Positions 44,720-53,749 of a DNA stretch of 64,000 nt are shown here, piece by piece; position 1 is the first letter of the stretch, and every line of letters starts with the position of its first letter. The stretch spans positions 4,154,001-4,218,000 of the forward strand of contig NC_016631.1 of the NCBI RefSeq assembly GCF_000178955.2, in the 5' to 3' direction. The notes under the pieces are model-generated. The model saw nothing but the letters and a program-made list of their open reading frames with translations, did no database searches and was not told where the DNA came from. This DNA comes from Granulicella mallensis MP5ACTX8. Its GTDB lineage: Bacteria; Acidobacteriota; Terriglobia; Terriglobales; Acidobacteriaceae. Both the position numbers and the translations under genes were made by a program.

Positions 44720-46549
44720 ATGAAGCTCTCCGATTATGTTCTGAAGTTCGTTGCCGATCTGGGCATTACGAATGTCTTTCTCGTTACCGGCGGCGGTGCG
44801 ATGCACCTCAACCAGTCGCTCGGCGCGGAGTCCCGCATCACTTCGATCTGCAACTCGCACGAGCAGGCCTCTGCGATCTGCGCCGAAGGCTATGCGAAGG
44901 CCTCCAACGGCCTCGGCGTCTGCATGGTGACCACCGGCCCCGGCGGCACCAACGCGGTCACCGGCGTGGCCGGCGCGTGGCTCGACTCTACCCCGACCCT
45001 CTTCATCTCCGGCCAGGTCAAGCGCCCCGACCGCATGTTCGACGCCGTCACCGGCAAGCCGCTCGGCATGCGCCAGCTCGGCGTGCAGGAAGTCGACATC
45101 TGCTCCATCGTGGGTCCGATCACCAAGTACGCCGAGACCATCCTCGAGCCCAGGGACATTCGCTACCACCTCGAGAAGGCCGTCTACCTCGCGATGAACG
45201 GCCGCCCCGGCCCGGTCTGGATCGACATCCCGCTCGACGTGCAGGCCTCGCCCATCGACGAGACCGAACTGCGTGGCTTCGATCCCGCAGAGTACGCGCA
45301 TGCGGACTTCATCCACGGAACCTCCAACATCCCTGAGGAAGTAGCCCGCGCCATCGAGGCCTTCAACGCCTGCGAGCGCCCCCTGCTCTTCGCCGGCAAC
45401 GGCATCCGTCTCGCTCGCGCTGAAAAAGAATTCGAAGAACTGCGCAAGTATCTGGGCGTGCCCACGGTCGCCACCTGGTGCGCCGCCGATCTCGTCCCTT
45501 CCGACGATGCCACCTACGTAGGCCGTCCCGGCTCGGTAGCGGCTCGCGGCGCCAACTTCGCGCTGCAGAACTCCGACTTCCTGCTGGCCATCGGCGTGCG
45601 CCTGGACTTCGCGATCACCGGCTACGCACCGCACAACCTCGCTCGCGAGGCCCACAAGATCGCCGTCGACATCGACGCCGCCGAACTCGGCAAGCTGCAC
45701 CCCTACCTGCAACAGCCCGTCTGCGCCGACGCCAAGGACTTCCTCACCGAACTGCTCAAGCACAAGGACAAGCTCAAGCCGCGCAACATCGACGCCTGGC
45801 TGGCCCGCTGCGCCGACTGGAAGACCCGCTATCCCGTTGTCACTGACGAGCACCGCAAGCCCGAAGGCCTGGTCTCGATCTTCAATCTCGCCGAAGTCCT
45901 CGGCGAAGAGGTCAGCCCCAACGACCGCCTCGTCGTAGGCAATAGCGGCTCCGGCATCGAGATCTACCTGCTCGCCTGCCCCACGCTGCACTCCCAGCGC
46001 CTGTACCACACCGCGGGGCTCGGCTCCATGGGCTACGCCATCCCGATGGCCATCGCAGTCTCCATCGCCAATCCCGGCCGCGAGGTCATCGCAGTCGACG
46101 GCGACGGCGGCTTCATGTTCAACATCCAGGAGCTCGAGACCATCCATCGCCTCCAGCTTCCAATCAAGTTCTTCGTCCTGAACAACGATGGCTATAGCTC
46201 CATCCGCGCCTCGCAGACGGCCTACTTCGGCAAGCCCAACATCGGCGCCGACAAGAACACCGGCCTCACGATTCCGGACCTCTCGAAGGTAGGTGCCAGC
46301 TACGGCCTAGGCACTCATGTCATCAAGGACCAGACCGACCTCCGCGCCGAGGTCCGCAAGGTCCTCGACATGAAGGGCCCAGTGCTCTGCGACGTCAACG
46401 TGCTGCCCGACGAAGTCCGCGCACCGCGCCTCCAGAGCTACCAGAAGCCGGATGGCAGCTTCGTCTCAAAACCGCTGGAAGACCTGTTCCCCTTCCTGCC
46501 ACGCGAAGAGTTCCTCGCCAACATGATCGTGAAACCACTGCCGGAATAG
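44720..46549 (+). CDS. TPP-dependent acetolactate-synthase-like enzyme
   Basis: 609 residues from the ATG at 44720 (AGGTG upstream; a GTG two codons earlier is possible). Three domains as in the acetohydroxyacid synthase family: Pyr domain with the catalytic Glu in NSHEQASA, central NAD/FAD-type domain, and PP domain with VDGDGGFMFNIQELETIHRLQ followed by NNDGYSS. In a sugar cluster the likeliest roles are addition of an acyl carbon unit to a keto-sugar (as in YerE, yersiniose) or C-C bond cleavage (as in IolD). No small regulatory subunit (IlvH) is near, so biosynthetic branched-chain amino acid use is unlikely. Confidence 0.87.
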   Translation: MKLSDYVLKFVADLGITNVFLVTGGGAMHLNQSLGAESRITSICNSHEQASAICAEGYAKASNGLGVCMVTTGPGGTNAVTGVAGAWLDSTPTLFISGQVKRPDRMFDAVTGKPLGMRQLGVQEVDICSIVGPITKYAETILEPRDIRYHLEKAVYLAMNGRPGPVWIDIPLDVQASPIDETELRGFDPAEYAHADFIHGTSNIPEEVARAIEAFNACERPLLFAGNGIRLARAEKEFEELRKYLGVPTVATWCAADLVPSDDATYVGRPGSVAARGANFALQNSDFLLAIGVRLDFAITGYAPHNLAREAHKIAVDIDAAELGKLHPYLQQPVCADAKDFLTELLKHKDKLKPRNIDAWLARCADWKTRYPVVTDEHRKPEGLVSIFNLAEVLGEEVSPNDRLVVGNSGSGIEIYLLACPTLHSQRLYHTAGLGSMGYAIPMAIAVSIANPGREVIAVDGDGGFMFNIQELETIHRLQLPIKFFVLNNDGYSSIRASQTAYFGKPNIGADKNTGLTIPDLSKVGASYGLGTHVIKDQTDLRAEVRKVLDMKGPVLCDVNVLPDEVRAPRLQSYQKPDGSFVSKPLEDLFPFLPREEFLANMIVKPLPE

Positions 46550-46555
46550 CTCTTG

Positions 46556-46690
46556 CTGTTGCTCTTGCCTTTCTGGTTGTCATTCCCGCAGGGAATCTGC
46601 TTCCTGCATTTGCTGTTGTCGTTGCCTTTGCTTTTCTGGTTGTCATTCCGAGCGCAGTGAGGAACCTGCTTCCCGCTGCGCCCCAACCTC
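46556..46690. repeat. Dispersed repeat (TTGTCATTCC family) between TPP and isomerase genes
   Basis: Two units: TTGTCATTCCCGCAGGGAATC and TTGTCATTCCGAGCGCAGTG with GAACCTGCTTCCC, joined by TTGCTTTTGCC-type tracts. It sits between co-oriented glycan genes. Confidence 0.85.
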
Positions 46691-46703
46691 TCCTTGAGGT
46701 CCC

Positions 46704-47561
46704 ATGTCCCACACCTACGGCATCATGCAAGGCCGTCTCTCCCCCCCGGAAGACGGCCGCTTCCAATCCTTCCCCCGCAGCGCCTGGCGCGAAGAGTTCC
46801 CCCGCGCCAAGGCCGCCGGGTTGGACTACATCGAATGGATCCACGATGCCTACGGCGAAGGCAAGGACTCCACCGGCCGCATCGCCAACCCGATCTTCAC
46901 GGAAGCCGGCCTGACCGAATTCGACGCCCTCAAGCGCGAGTACAACATCGCTACCCCGGCACTCTGCGGCGACTGGTTCATGGACGTCCCGCTCATCCGC
47001 TGCTCTCCGGCGGAACGCGAACGCCGCGAGCGCCACCTGCACGACCTCATTACCATCGCGAAGCGTATTGGAGCCACTCGCATAGTACTGCCCTTCGTAG
47101 ACAACTCAAAGATCAACGGCGAGTACGAACGACAGACCGTCATCGAGATCCTCAAACGCGCCCTTCCCGTCGCGGAGAAGAACGGCGTGGAACTCCACCT
47201 CGAAGCCGACTTCAACCCCACCGACTTCGCCGACTTCCTCAAGCGCATCCCGCATCCCATGCTCAAAGTAAACTGGGACTCGGGCAACAGCTCCGGCCTC
47301 GGCTACATCGCCACCGAAGAGTTCGCCGCCTACGGTGACCGCATCGGCTCGGTCCACATCAAGGACCGCTACAAGAAGCCCGAAGGCGGCGTAGAAACCC
47401 GCCCTCTCGGCACCGGTTCCGCAAACTTCGACGATGTCTTCAAGGCCATCAACAGCATCAGCTACCAGGGCGGCGTAACACTACAGGTAGCCCGCGGCGC
47501 AGACAACGACGAGGTCGAATTCATCAAGAGCCAACTCGACTTCGTAAAAAAATACTGGTAG
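46704..47561 (+). CDS. Sugar phosphate isomerase/epimerase (TIM barrel)
   Basis: 285 residues. Begins YGIMQGRLSPPEDGRFQSFP and contains GLDYIEWIHDA, HLEADF, KVNWDSGNS and GSVHIKDR, with the metal-binding Glu, Asp, His and Glu arrangement of the AP_endonuc_2/IolE-like barrels. It should isomerise or epimerise a sugar or its phosphate through a divalent metal. GAGG lies four bases before the ATG. Confidence 0.85.
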   Translation: MSHTYGIMQGRLSPPEDGRFQSFPRSAWREEFPRAKAAGLDYIEWIHDAYGEGKDSTGRIANPIFTEAGLTEFDALKREYNIATPALCGDWFMDVPLIRCSPAERERRERHLHDLITIAKRIGATRIVLPFVDNSKINGEYERQTVIEILKRALPVAEKNGVELHLEADFNPTDFADFLKRIPHPMLKVNWDSGNSSGLGYIATEEFAAYGDRIGSVHIKDRYKKPEGGVETRPLGTGSANFDDVFKAINSISYQGGVTLQVARGADNDEVEFIKSQLDFVKKYW

Positions 47562-47574
47562 CCGCATCCCTCTA

Positions 47575-47755
47575 CCTTTGCTCTTGCTGTTGTTTTTGCC
47601 TTTGCCTTTGCCTTTCTTGTTGTCATTCCCACAGGGAATCTGCTTTTGCTTTTGTCGTTGCCCTTACTTTTGTCGTTGCTTTTGCCTTTCTGGTTGTCAT
47701 TCCGAGCGCAGCGAGGAACCTGCTGTCTCCCGTTCTTCGTTAGCCTGCCCCAGGA
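47575..47755. repeat. Dispersed repeat (TTGTCATTCC family) between isomerase and SDR genes
   Basis: TTGTCATTCCCACAGGGAATC, then TTGTCATTCCGAGCGCAGCG with GAACCTGCTGTCTCCCG, with TTTGCCTTTGCC-type tracts in between. Again inserted within the co-oriented gene run. Confidence 0.85.
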
Positions 47756-47761
47756 GCCTTC

Positions 47762-48619
47762 ATGCCCATCACCGCCGCCGACCTCAAGCTCAACTCCCTC
47801 TTCAACCTCGAAGGCAAGACCGCCGTCCTCACCGGCGCCTCCGGCTTCCTGGGCCGCACCTTCGCCCTGGCACTCCTCGCCAACGGAGCCCGCGTCGTCG
47901 CGCTAGGCCGCAGCGAACGCCTCCAGAGCGAAGCCAAAACCTGGGCCAACCAGTTCGGCGCGGACAAGATCTCCGTAGCGCAGATCGATATGTACAACGT
48001 CGCAGAATTAAACGAGCTCTGCGACAAGATCGCTGCGGAAGAAAAATCCATCGACATCCTCATCAACAACGCCCACGAGCTGGGCTCGGCAACCGGCTTC
48101 AACGTCCCTGAAGGCTCGCTCGAAAACTCGACCTTCGACCAATGGCAGCGCAACCTGCAAGGTGGCGTCTACTGGGCCGTGCAGACCACCCAGCGCCTCG
48201 GCATCAAGATGAAAGAGCAGCACCGCGGCTCCATCATCAACATCGCAACCATGTACGCTTCTGTCGCACCGCGCCCCCAACTCTACGAGGGCACGACCTC
48301 ACTCAACCCACCCGGCTACTCCGCCTCCAAGGCCGCCCTCGCCGCCTTTACGCGCTACACGGCCAGCTTCTGGGGACGCGAAGGCGTCCGCGCCAATTGC
48401 ATCTCACCCGGCCCCTTCTCCAACACCGAAGACGCCGAAGGCCAGAACTCCGTCGCCGAAGACTCTCCCTTCGTACAAAAGCTCAAGGGCTACACCGTGC
48501 TCAACCGCATCGGCCGCCCGATCGAACTCTGCGGAGCTCTGATCTTCCTCGCCTCCGACGCCAGCACCTATGTCACCGGCCAGAACCTCAACGTAGACGG
48601 CGGCTGGACCGCCGTCTAG
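47762..48619 (+). CDS. SDR family oxidoreductase (glycan cluster, first)
   Basis: 285 residues. Rossmann motif TGASGFLG at about 20-27, NNAHELG, and catalytic YSASK. A 30-residue insert between the central Ser/Thr strand and Tyr (YASVAPRPQLYEGTTSLNPPG) is distinctive and shared in position with the SDR at 50977. C-terminal NVDGGW closes the fold. AGGAG lies upstream of ATG. Likely acts on a keto or hydroxyl group of the cluster's sugar with NAD(P)H. Confidence 0.85.
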   Translation: MPITAADLKLNSLFNLEGKTAVLTGASGFLGRTFALALLANGARVVALGRSERLQSEAKTWANQFGADKISVAQIDMYNVAELNELCDKIAAEEKSIDILINNAHELGSATGFNVPEGSLENSTFDQWQRNLQGGVYWAVQTTQRLGIKMKEQHRGSIINIATMYASVAPRPQLYEGTTSLNPPGYSASKAALAAFTRYTASFWGREGVRANCISPGPFSNTEDAEGQNSVAEDSPFVQKLKGYTVLNRIGRPIELCGALIFLASDASTYVTGQNLNVDGGWTAV

Positions 48620-48647
48620 AGGTCACCCTCCGGTAGACCTACCCCAA

Positions 48648-48720
48648 ATTTGTCATCTCGACCGAAGGCGACGTTCTCTGTCGCCGAAGTGGAGAGACCT
48701 GCAGGTTGCTCACGCTGGCA
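48648..48720. repeat. Intergenic repeat-like element (TTTGTCATCTCGACC type)
   Basis: TTTGTCATCTCGACCGAAGG followed by CGCCGAAGTGGAGAGACCTG. This phrase resembles a second family of dispersed elements that I associate with related genomes; only this copy was seen here. Confidence 0.45.
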
Positions 48721-48826
48721 CGATTGCCTGCCGCACGGAGCCATAACCTTATCGGTCTAGATACGCGAGTATCCGTTTAGCAACGTAAAACAATCTACCC
48801 CTGTCCTTAGCGTCTAAACTACCCGC

Positions 48827-49606
48827 ATGGATCTTCGTCTCGACAACCAGGTCGTCTTCGTCGCCGGCTCCTCCCGCGGAATCGGCCGTGCCATCGCTGC
48901 CGCGCTGCTAGAGGAAGGTGCGCGAGTCGTGCTCACCGGCCGCGACGAGACCTCCCTGCGCAGCACGCAGATCGAACTCACCACACCGATCAACCAGGAC
49001 CGCATCCTTGCCATTCGCGGCGACTTCGCCGATGCCGCCACGATCTCCCGCGCGCTGGAGCGCACCGTCCATCACTTCGGCCGCATCGACCACCTCATCG
49101 CCAACCTCGGCACCGGCAGCGGCAAGCCCGGCTGGGACCAGCCCGAGGAAGAGTGGGAGCGCCTCTTCGAGCTGAACTTCTTCGCCTCGACCCGCCTGAC
49201 CCAGGCCGTTCTCCCGGATCTGCTCTCCAACTCCAACGGCGGCAGCATTCTCTACATCTCTTCCATCGTGGCTATCGAAGCCACCCCCGCCCCGCTGCCC
49301 TACTCCGCCGCCAAGGCCGCGCTGGTGAACTACTCCAAGAACCTCGCGCGCCAGCTCGGTTCGAAGAAGATCAGGGTCAACACCATCGCTCCCGGCAACA
49401 TCTACTTCCCCGGCGGCTCGTGGGAGCGCCACCTGAATAACCGTCGCGAGTCCGTCGAGGCCATGCTGCACAACGAAGTCCCACAGCAGCGCTTCGGCAC
49501 CCCGGAAGAGATTGCCTCGCTGGCGGTCTACCTATGCTCACCACAGGCCGCCTTCGCCACCGGCTCCTGCTACGTCATGGACGGCGGCCAGACACGCAGC
49601 CTGTAG
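48827..49606 (+). CDS. SDR family oxidoreductase (glycan cluster, second)
   Basis: 259 residues. AGSSRGIGRA at about 12-21, ANLGTGSG in place of the usual NNAG, ISSIVAIE with catalytic Ser, PYSAAKAAL with Tyr-X3-Lys, and VMDGGQTRSL at the end. A classical single-domain SDR. No strong Shine-Dalgarno is seen; 207 bases separate it from the previous SDR. Confidence 0.86.
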   Translation: MDLRLDNQVVFVAGSSRGIGRAIAAALLEEGARVVLTGRDETSLRSTQIELTTPINQDRILAIRGDFADAATISRALERTVHHFGRIDHLIANLGTGSGKPGWDQPEEEWERLFELNFFASTRLTQAVLPDLLSNSNGGSILYISSIVAIEATPAPLPYSAAKAALVNYSKNLARQLGSKKIRVNTIAPGNIYFPGGSWERHLNNRRESVEAMLHNEVPQQRFGTPEEIASLAVYLCSPQAAFATGSCYVMDGGQTRSL

Positions 49607-49818
49607 CTCTCTAGACTCACCCCAAAACAGTGGGCTCCTGCATCAGCGTTGACGATGAAGCACTTGGTGCGCCACGGCTTCGCCGCTCGGCGTTGTCGTC
49701 GTATCTGTAATGACCAGGGTATTTCCATCTGCTGACAGCACCACCGTATCGTGCTTGGTTTCCCCATGCCCGTGATCGGCGTCCCGTATCGCTCAAGGTA
49801 TTACACGTTTGGTGCGAT

Positions 49819-49856
49819 GACCCCAATATCCACATAACGGGAATATTGGGGTCTAC
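49819..49856. terminator. Hairpin between converging SDR genes
   Basis: ACCCCAATATCC and GGAATATTGGGGT pair around CACATAACG, just outside the stop at 49861. Likely terminates transcription from one or both sides; no long T-run follows. Confidence 0.6.
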
Positions 49857-49860
49857 ACAG

Positions 49861-50706
49861 TTACCGGCTCAGCTCTTCCATCAAGCGAGCAAAAAAGACC
49901 TCGTCGCTCGCCGCCCACAACTCGACCCATTCCTCATCTGTCAGTCTCTTGCGCATCTCCATGAAGGGGACGGCGTCCGGGCCTGCCAGGTGGCGGAGCT
50001 GCCATGTACCGCTATCGGCCACTTCGAGGATTTTCTGGCCCACCAGCGATGGCGGCACCGGCTGCTGCAGGGAGTTTGCAACGATCGCAGTGAAACGTCC
50101 ACACTGGCTGTAAATCGATTTGGGCGCTAAAGCCGCGACACGTTGTGACATCGCTGTATCGATGGCGCCAGGCTCCACCAGCGCAACCCGAACATTGAAG
50201 GCCTTCATCTCACTCGCCAGCGCTTCAGTCAAGCCTTCGAGTGCAAATTTGGAGCCACAGTACGCACCTTGCGAAGGGATTGCAATTCGGCCAGCGACGG
50301 AGGTTACGTTGATGATGCAACCACTCTGACGCTGACGCATGCCGGGCAGAACTGCCTGCATGCAACGAATCGCGCCAAAGTAGTTCGTCTCCATGATGGC
50401 GCGAGTCTCAGACAGAGGTTGCTCTTCCACGGAGCCCATTCCCTCCAGGCCCGCATTGTTGACCAGTACGTCCAGATGGCAATTAGCCAATACCTCTGCA
50501 ATCCCCTTGCGAACCGATTCGTCCGAGTCGACGTCCATCTGGGAGATGGTGATTGAAAGCGCTTCACTTGCGGCAACCTCGGCCAGCTTCGGAGCCCTCG
50601 CCGGATCGCGCATGGTGGCAAATACATGATGTCCAGCACGAGCGAACGCCAATGCCGTTTCAAATCCAATACCCTTGCTTGTTCCAGTTACCAGGACCGT
50701 AGCCAC
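49861..50706 (-). CDS. SDR family oxidoreductase (opposite strand)
   Basis: 281 residues. TGTSKGIGFETALAFARAG, NNAGLEGMG, VTSVAGRIAIPSQGAYCGSKFALEG and EPGAIDT match the 17-beta-HSD/retinol-dehydrogenase-like SDR group, different from the three plus-strand SDRs around it. It is the only minus-strand gene in this run and has its own terminator-like hairpin, so it may be unrelated to the sugar pathway. Confidence 0.85.
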   Translation of the reverse strand: MATVLVTGTSKGIGFETALAFARAGHHVFATMRDPARAPKLAEVAASEALSITISQMDVDSDESVRKGIAEVLANCHLDVLVNNAGLEGMGSVEEQPLSETRAIMETNYFGAIRCMQAVLPGMRQRQSGCIINVTSVAGRIAIPSQGAYCGSKFALEGLTEALASEMKAFNVRVALVEPGAIDTAMSQRVAALAPKSIYSQCGRFTAIVANSLQQPVPPSLVGQKILEVADSGTWQLRHLAGPDAVPFMEMRKRLTDEEWVELWAASDEVFFARLMEELSR

Positions 50707-50976
50707 GTAAAACTCCTCGATTGCAATATGGCGCTCCGTCGGCGATTTGCCTTAAGTCCGGAGTGCTCGCTTAGAAAGACACGAATCTCACACATTTATT
50801 CCATGAGCGCCCTATCCGCGGAAAGAATGGCCTTTACCTCGTATTCACGATTGCAAATTTTCCAGGGGATTCAAACTGATCCACTACCCAATCTTTGGGG
50901 ATCTCGATCAAAAAAAGCATCCTACAAAAAGGCGCGCTTTGAACCCGCCACCACCTGCGATACTGAAGAGGCCCCT

Positions 50977-51828
50977 ATGACTACCGTTCCCAATCGCGCA
51001 CAGACCCTCTTCGATCTCACCGGCCGCGTCGCCATCGTCACCGGCGGAGCAGGCTTGCTGGGCTATCACCACGGAGCGATCCTCTCCGCTGCTGGCGCCC
51101 ACGTCGTACTGCTTGACCTCGCAGGCGCCAACCCTGCACTGCGCGCCGAGCAGCTCACCCTGGCCCACGGCCCCGAGTGCCTTGGCCTCGCCGCAGACAT
51201 CACCTCAGAAGCCTCACTCGAAGAGGCCCGCGACGCCATCCTCGCCAAGTTCGGCCGCATCGACATCCTCATCAACAACGCCGCCAACAACCCGAAGGTT
51301 GAATCCCATCCCCACGCCGAGCCCAAGCAGTGGTCTCGCCTGGAGAACTTCCCGCTCAAGATCTGGAACGACGACATCGCCGTCGGCCTCACGGGAGCCT
51401 TCCTCTGCTCGCGCATCTTCGGCCAGGAGATGGTGAAGCGCAACGCCGGTGTCATTCTCAACGTCGCCAGCGATCTCGGCGTCATCGCGCCCGACCAGCG
51501 CCTCTACCGCAAAGAAGGCCTCCCCGAAGACCAGCAGCCCGTAAAGCCTGTGACCTATTCAGTCGTAAAGACCGCGCTGATCGGTCTCACCCGTTATCTC
51601 TCCACCTATTGGACCGCGCACAACATCCGCGTGAACGCCATCTCCCCCGGCGGCGTCTTCGCCGACCAGCCCGACGAGTTCACCTCCAAGCTCCACCAGC
51701 TCATCCCTATGGGACGTATGGCCCACAAGGACGAATACCAGGGCGCGATCCTCTTCCTCTGCTCGGACGCCAGCTCCTACATGACAGGCCAGAACCTCAT
51801 CGTCGATGGCGGTCGCAGCGTTCTGTAA
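50977..51828 (+). CDS. SDR family oxidoreductase (glycan cluster, third)
   Basis: 283 residues from the ATG at 50977 (GAAGAGG upstream); a longer frame to 50626 is non-coding. TGGAGLLG at the Rossmann turn, NNAANNP, VASDLGVIAPDQRLY with an insert as in the first SDR, catalytic YSVVK and NLIVDGGRSVL. Paralogous in layout to the gene at 47762, so both may act on related intermediates. It is followed 42 bases later by gtrA. Confidence 0.86.
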   Translation: MTTVPNRAQTLFDLTGRVAIVTGGAGLLGYHHGAILSAAGAHVVLLDLAGANPALRAEQLTLAHGPECLGLAADITSEASLEEARDAILAKFGRIDILINNAANNPKVESHPHAEPKQWSRLENFPLKIWNDDIAVGLTGAFLCSRIFGQEMVKRNAGVILNVASDLGVIAPDQRLYRKEGLPEDQQPVKPVTYSVVKTALIGLTRYLSTYWTAHNIRVNAISPGGVFADQPDEFTSKLHQLIPMGRMAHKDEYQGAILFLCSDASSYMTGQNLIVDGGRSVL

Positions 51829-51870
51829 TCCGTTTCGGGGGCCAGGCCCTCACCCCACAGGAGAGCTCCT

Positions 51871-52497
51871 ATGAACCCCGAAACCACTCAGTCCCGCGAG
51901 CACCTACCCGTCGTTGGCGTTCCGGCGATTCCGGAAGTCGACACACCGCAGAAGGGTGGCTTCGCCAGCCTCTTTCCCGGCGGCCAGTTCGTGCGCTATC
52001 TCTGTGTCGGCGTCTTCAACTCTCTGTTCGGATACACCACCTCGGTCATAGCGTTGACCCTGTTGAACCTGTTTCACCCCGAACAGCTTCTTTCCCTAAA
52101 GGCCGTGCTCGCCTCGGTCATCTCGACCCCGTTCAACATCACTGTCGCCTACTTCGGCTACAAGTTCTTCGTCTTCCGCACCAAGGGCAACTATCTGAGC
52201 GAGTGGCTCAAGTGCTTCGCCGTCTACGGCACCAGCATGATTCCAGGCCTGATCGCACTCGCGGCGATCACGCGTCTCCTGCAGTCCGTCATCCATCGCC
52301 ATGCGGTCTCACTTCACGCCTTCCTGAGCGCTGTCGAAAGCCATCTCGGAGGCAAACCGCTGGCACTCCTGCAGCACGTCGCCACCGGCAGGGCCATGGC
52401 CGGCTACCTCGCCATCGCGATCGTCATGGGCTTCACCACGATCTACAGCTTCATCGGGCACAAGAAGGTGACCTTCAAGGTCAAACCCGCCGCCTAG
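51871..52497 (+). CDS. GtrA-like membrane protein
   Basis: 208 residues. GQFVRYLCVGVFNSLFGYTTS and NITVAYFGYKFFVFR are GtrA signatures; about four membrane helices. GtrA-family proteins are thought to move undecaprenyl-phosphate-linked sugars across the membrane. AGGAG lies before the ATG. The polyprenyl-phosphate glycosyltransferase follows at once, the classical gtrA-gtrB pairing. Confidence 0.87.
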   Translation: MNPETTQSREHLPVVGVPAIPEVDTPQKGGFASLFPGGQFVRYLCVGVFNSLFGYTTSVIALTLLNLFHPEQLLSLKAVLASVISTPFNITVAYFGYKFFVFRTKGNYLSEWLKCFAVYGTSMIPGLIALAAITRLLQSVIHRHAVSLHAFLSAVESHLGGKPLALLQHVATGRAMAGYLAIAIVMGFTTIYSFIGHKKVTFKVKPAA

Positions 52498-52568
52498 TTT
52501 CTGTCCCACGCGGACGGCAATTTTCGCATCAGATAAACTTGACCCAACCCTTCAGGAGTCTTATCTCA

Positions 52569-53609
52569 GTGAGCCAAAAGACCATCACCATCATGACGCC
52601 CTGCTATAACGAGGAAGAAAACGTCCTCAACGTCTACAACCAGGTGCGCGAGGTCATGGTCGGCATCGGCAAGTACGAGTACGAGCATCTCTTCATCGAC
52701 AACTCGTCACAGGACAACACCGTCGCAATCCTGAAGATGATCGCCGCCGATGACCCCAACGTCAAGATCATCGTGAACTCGCGCAACTTCGGCCACATCC
52801 GTTCGCCGATCCACGCGCTCTTTCAGTCCCGTGGCGACTGCGTGATCTCCATCGTCGCCGACCTGCAGGACCCGCCGCCAATGATCGCTGACATGATCCG
52901 CGAGTGGGAGAACGGCGCGTACTGCGTGCTCGGCATCAAGCGCACCAGCGAGGAAAACTCGCTGATGTTCTGGCTGCGCAAGCAGTACTACAGGCTCGCC
53001 GAACGGCTCAGCTCCATCGAGACCATCCAGAACTACACCGGCTTCGGCCTCTACGACCGCAAGGTGGTAGAGCTGGTGCGATCCTTCGACGACCCGTACC
53101 CCTACTTTCGCGGCATGATCGCCGAGATCGGCCTGCCCACCGTCAAGCTGCTCTACGACCAGCCAGCCCGCAAGTTCGGCATCACCAAGAACAACTGGTA
53201 CACGCTGTACGACATCGGAATGCTGGGCATCATCAACCACTCAAAGGTGCCGCTGCGCCTGGCCACCTTTGCGGGCTTCCTCGGTGCGGGGCTCAGCTTC
53301 GTCATCGCCCTCGGCTACCTGCTCGCCAAGCTCCTCTTCTGGTCGACCTTCACCGTCGGCGTCGCGCCCATGATCATCGGCCTCTTCTTCATCCAGTCGC
53401 TGATGCTGGTCTTCCTCGGCATCATGGGTGAGTACGTCGGCGCGATCTATACACAGCTCCAGCACCGTCCTTACGCCGTCGAACTCACGCGCGTGAACTT
53501 CGAATCGGGCTTCGGCTATCCCAAGCCCAACCCCGTAGCGTTGAACGGCATCACCTCCGGCAACCCACTCGTCGTCGCGGCAACCACTAACATCGCTTCG
53601 CCGTCTTAA
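52569..53609 (+). CDS. Polyprenyl-phosphate glycosyltransferase (GT2, GtrB-like)
   Basis: 346 residues from the GTG at 52569 (AGGAG upstream); a longer in-frame extension is an antisense-type shadow. TIMTPCYNEEENV, FIDNSSQDNT, NSRNFGHIRS and VADLQDPPPM (DXD-like) give a GT-A fold of the DPM1/GtrB type. Two C-terminal membrane helices (about 235-320) anchor it. It should charge undecaprenyl phosphate with a sugar for use outside, with GtrA as partner. Confidence 0.9.
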   Translation: MSQKTITIMTPCYNEEENVLNVYNQVREVMVGIGKYEYEHLFIDNSSQDNTVAILKMIAADDPNVKIIVNSRNFGHIRSPIHALFQSRGDCVISIVADLQDPPPMIADMIREWENGAYCVLGIKRTSEENSLMFWLRKQYYRLAERLSSIETIQNYTGFGLYDRKVVELVRSFDDPYPYFRGMIAEIGLPTVKLLYDQPARKFGITKNNWYTLYDIGMLGIINHSKVPLRLATFAGFLGAGLSFVIALGYLLAKLLFWSTFTVGVAPMIIGLFFIQSLMLVFLGIMGEYVGAIYTQLQHRPYAVELTRVNFESGFGYPKPNPVALNGITSGNPLVVAATTNIASPS

Positions 53610-53616
53610 TCCGTTG

Positions 53617-53745
53617 CAGTTGCCGTTGCTTTTCTAGTTGTCATTCCCAAAGGGAATCTGCTTTTGCTCTTGCCTTTCTAGTTGTCATTCCGAGCACCGC
53701 GAGGAACCTGCTTCCTCCCGCTCTTCGCCAGCCCCACCCCAGGAG
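53617..53745. repeat. Dispersed repeat (TTGTCATTCC family) before the SIS gene
   Basis: TTGTCATTCCCAAAGGGAATC then TTGTCATTCCGAGCACCGCG with GAACCTGCTTCCTCCCG. Lies between the glycosyltransferase and isomerase genes. Confidence 0.85.
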
Positions 53746-53749
53746 TCCC

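Noticed and set aside
44705..46147. A 480-codon minus-strand frame over the TPP enzyme gene
   Set aside because: Antisense shadow of a certain gene with Gly/Asp/Val-rich composition and no motif.
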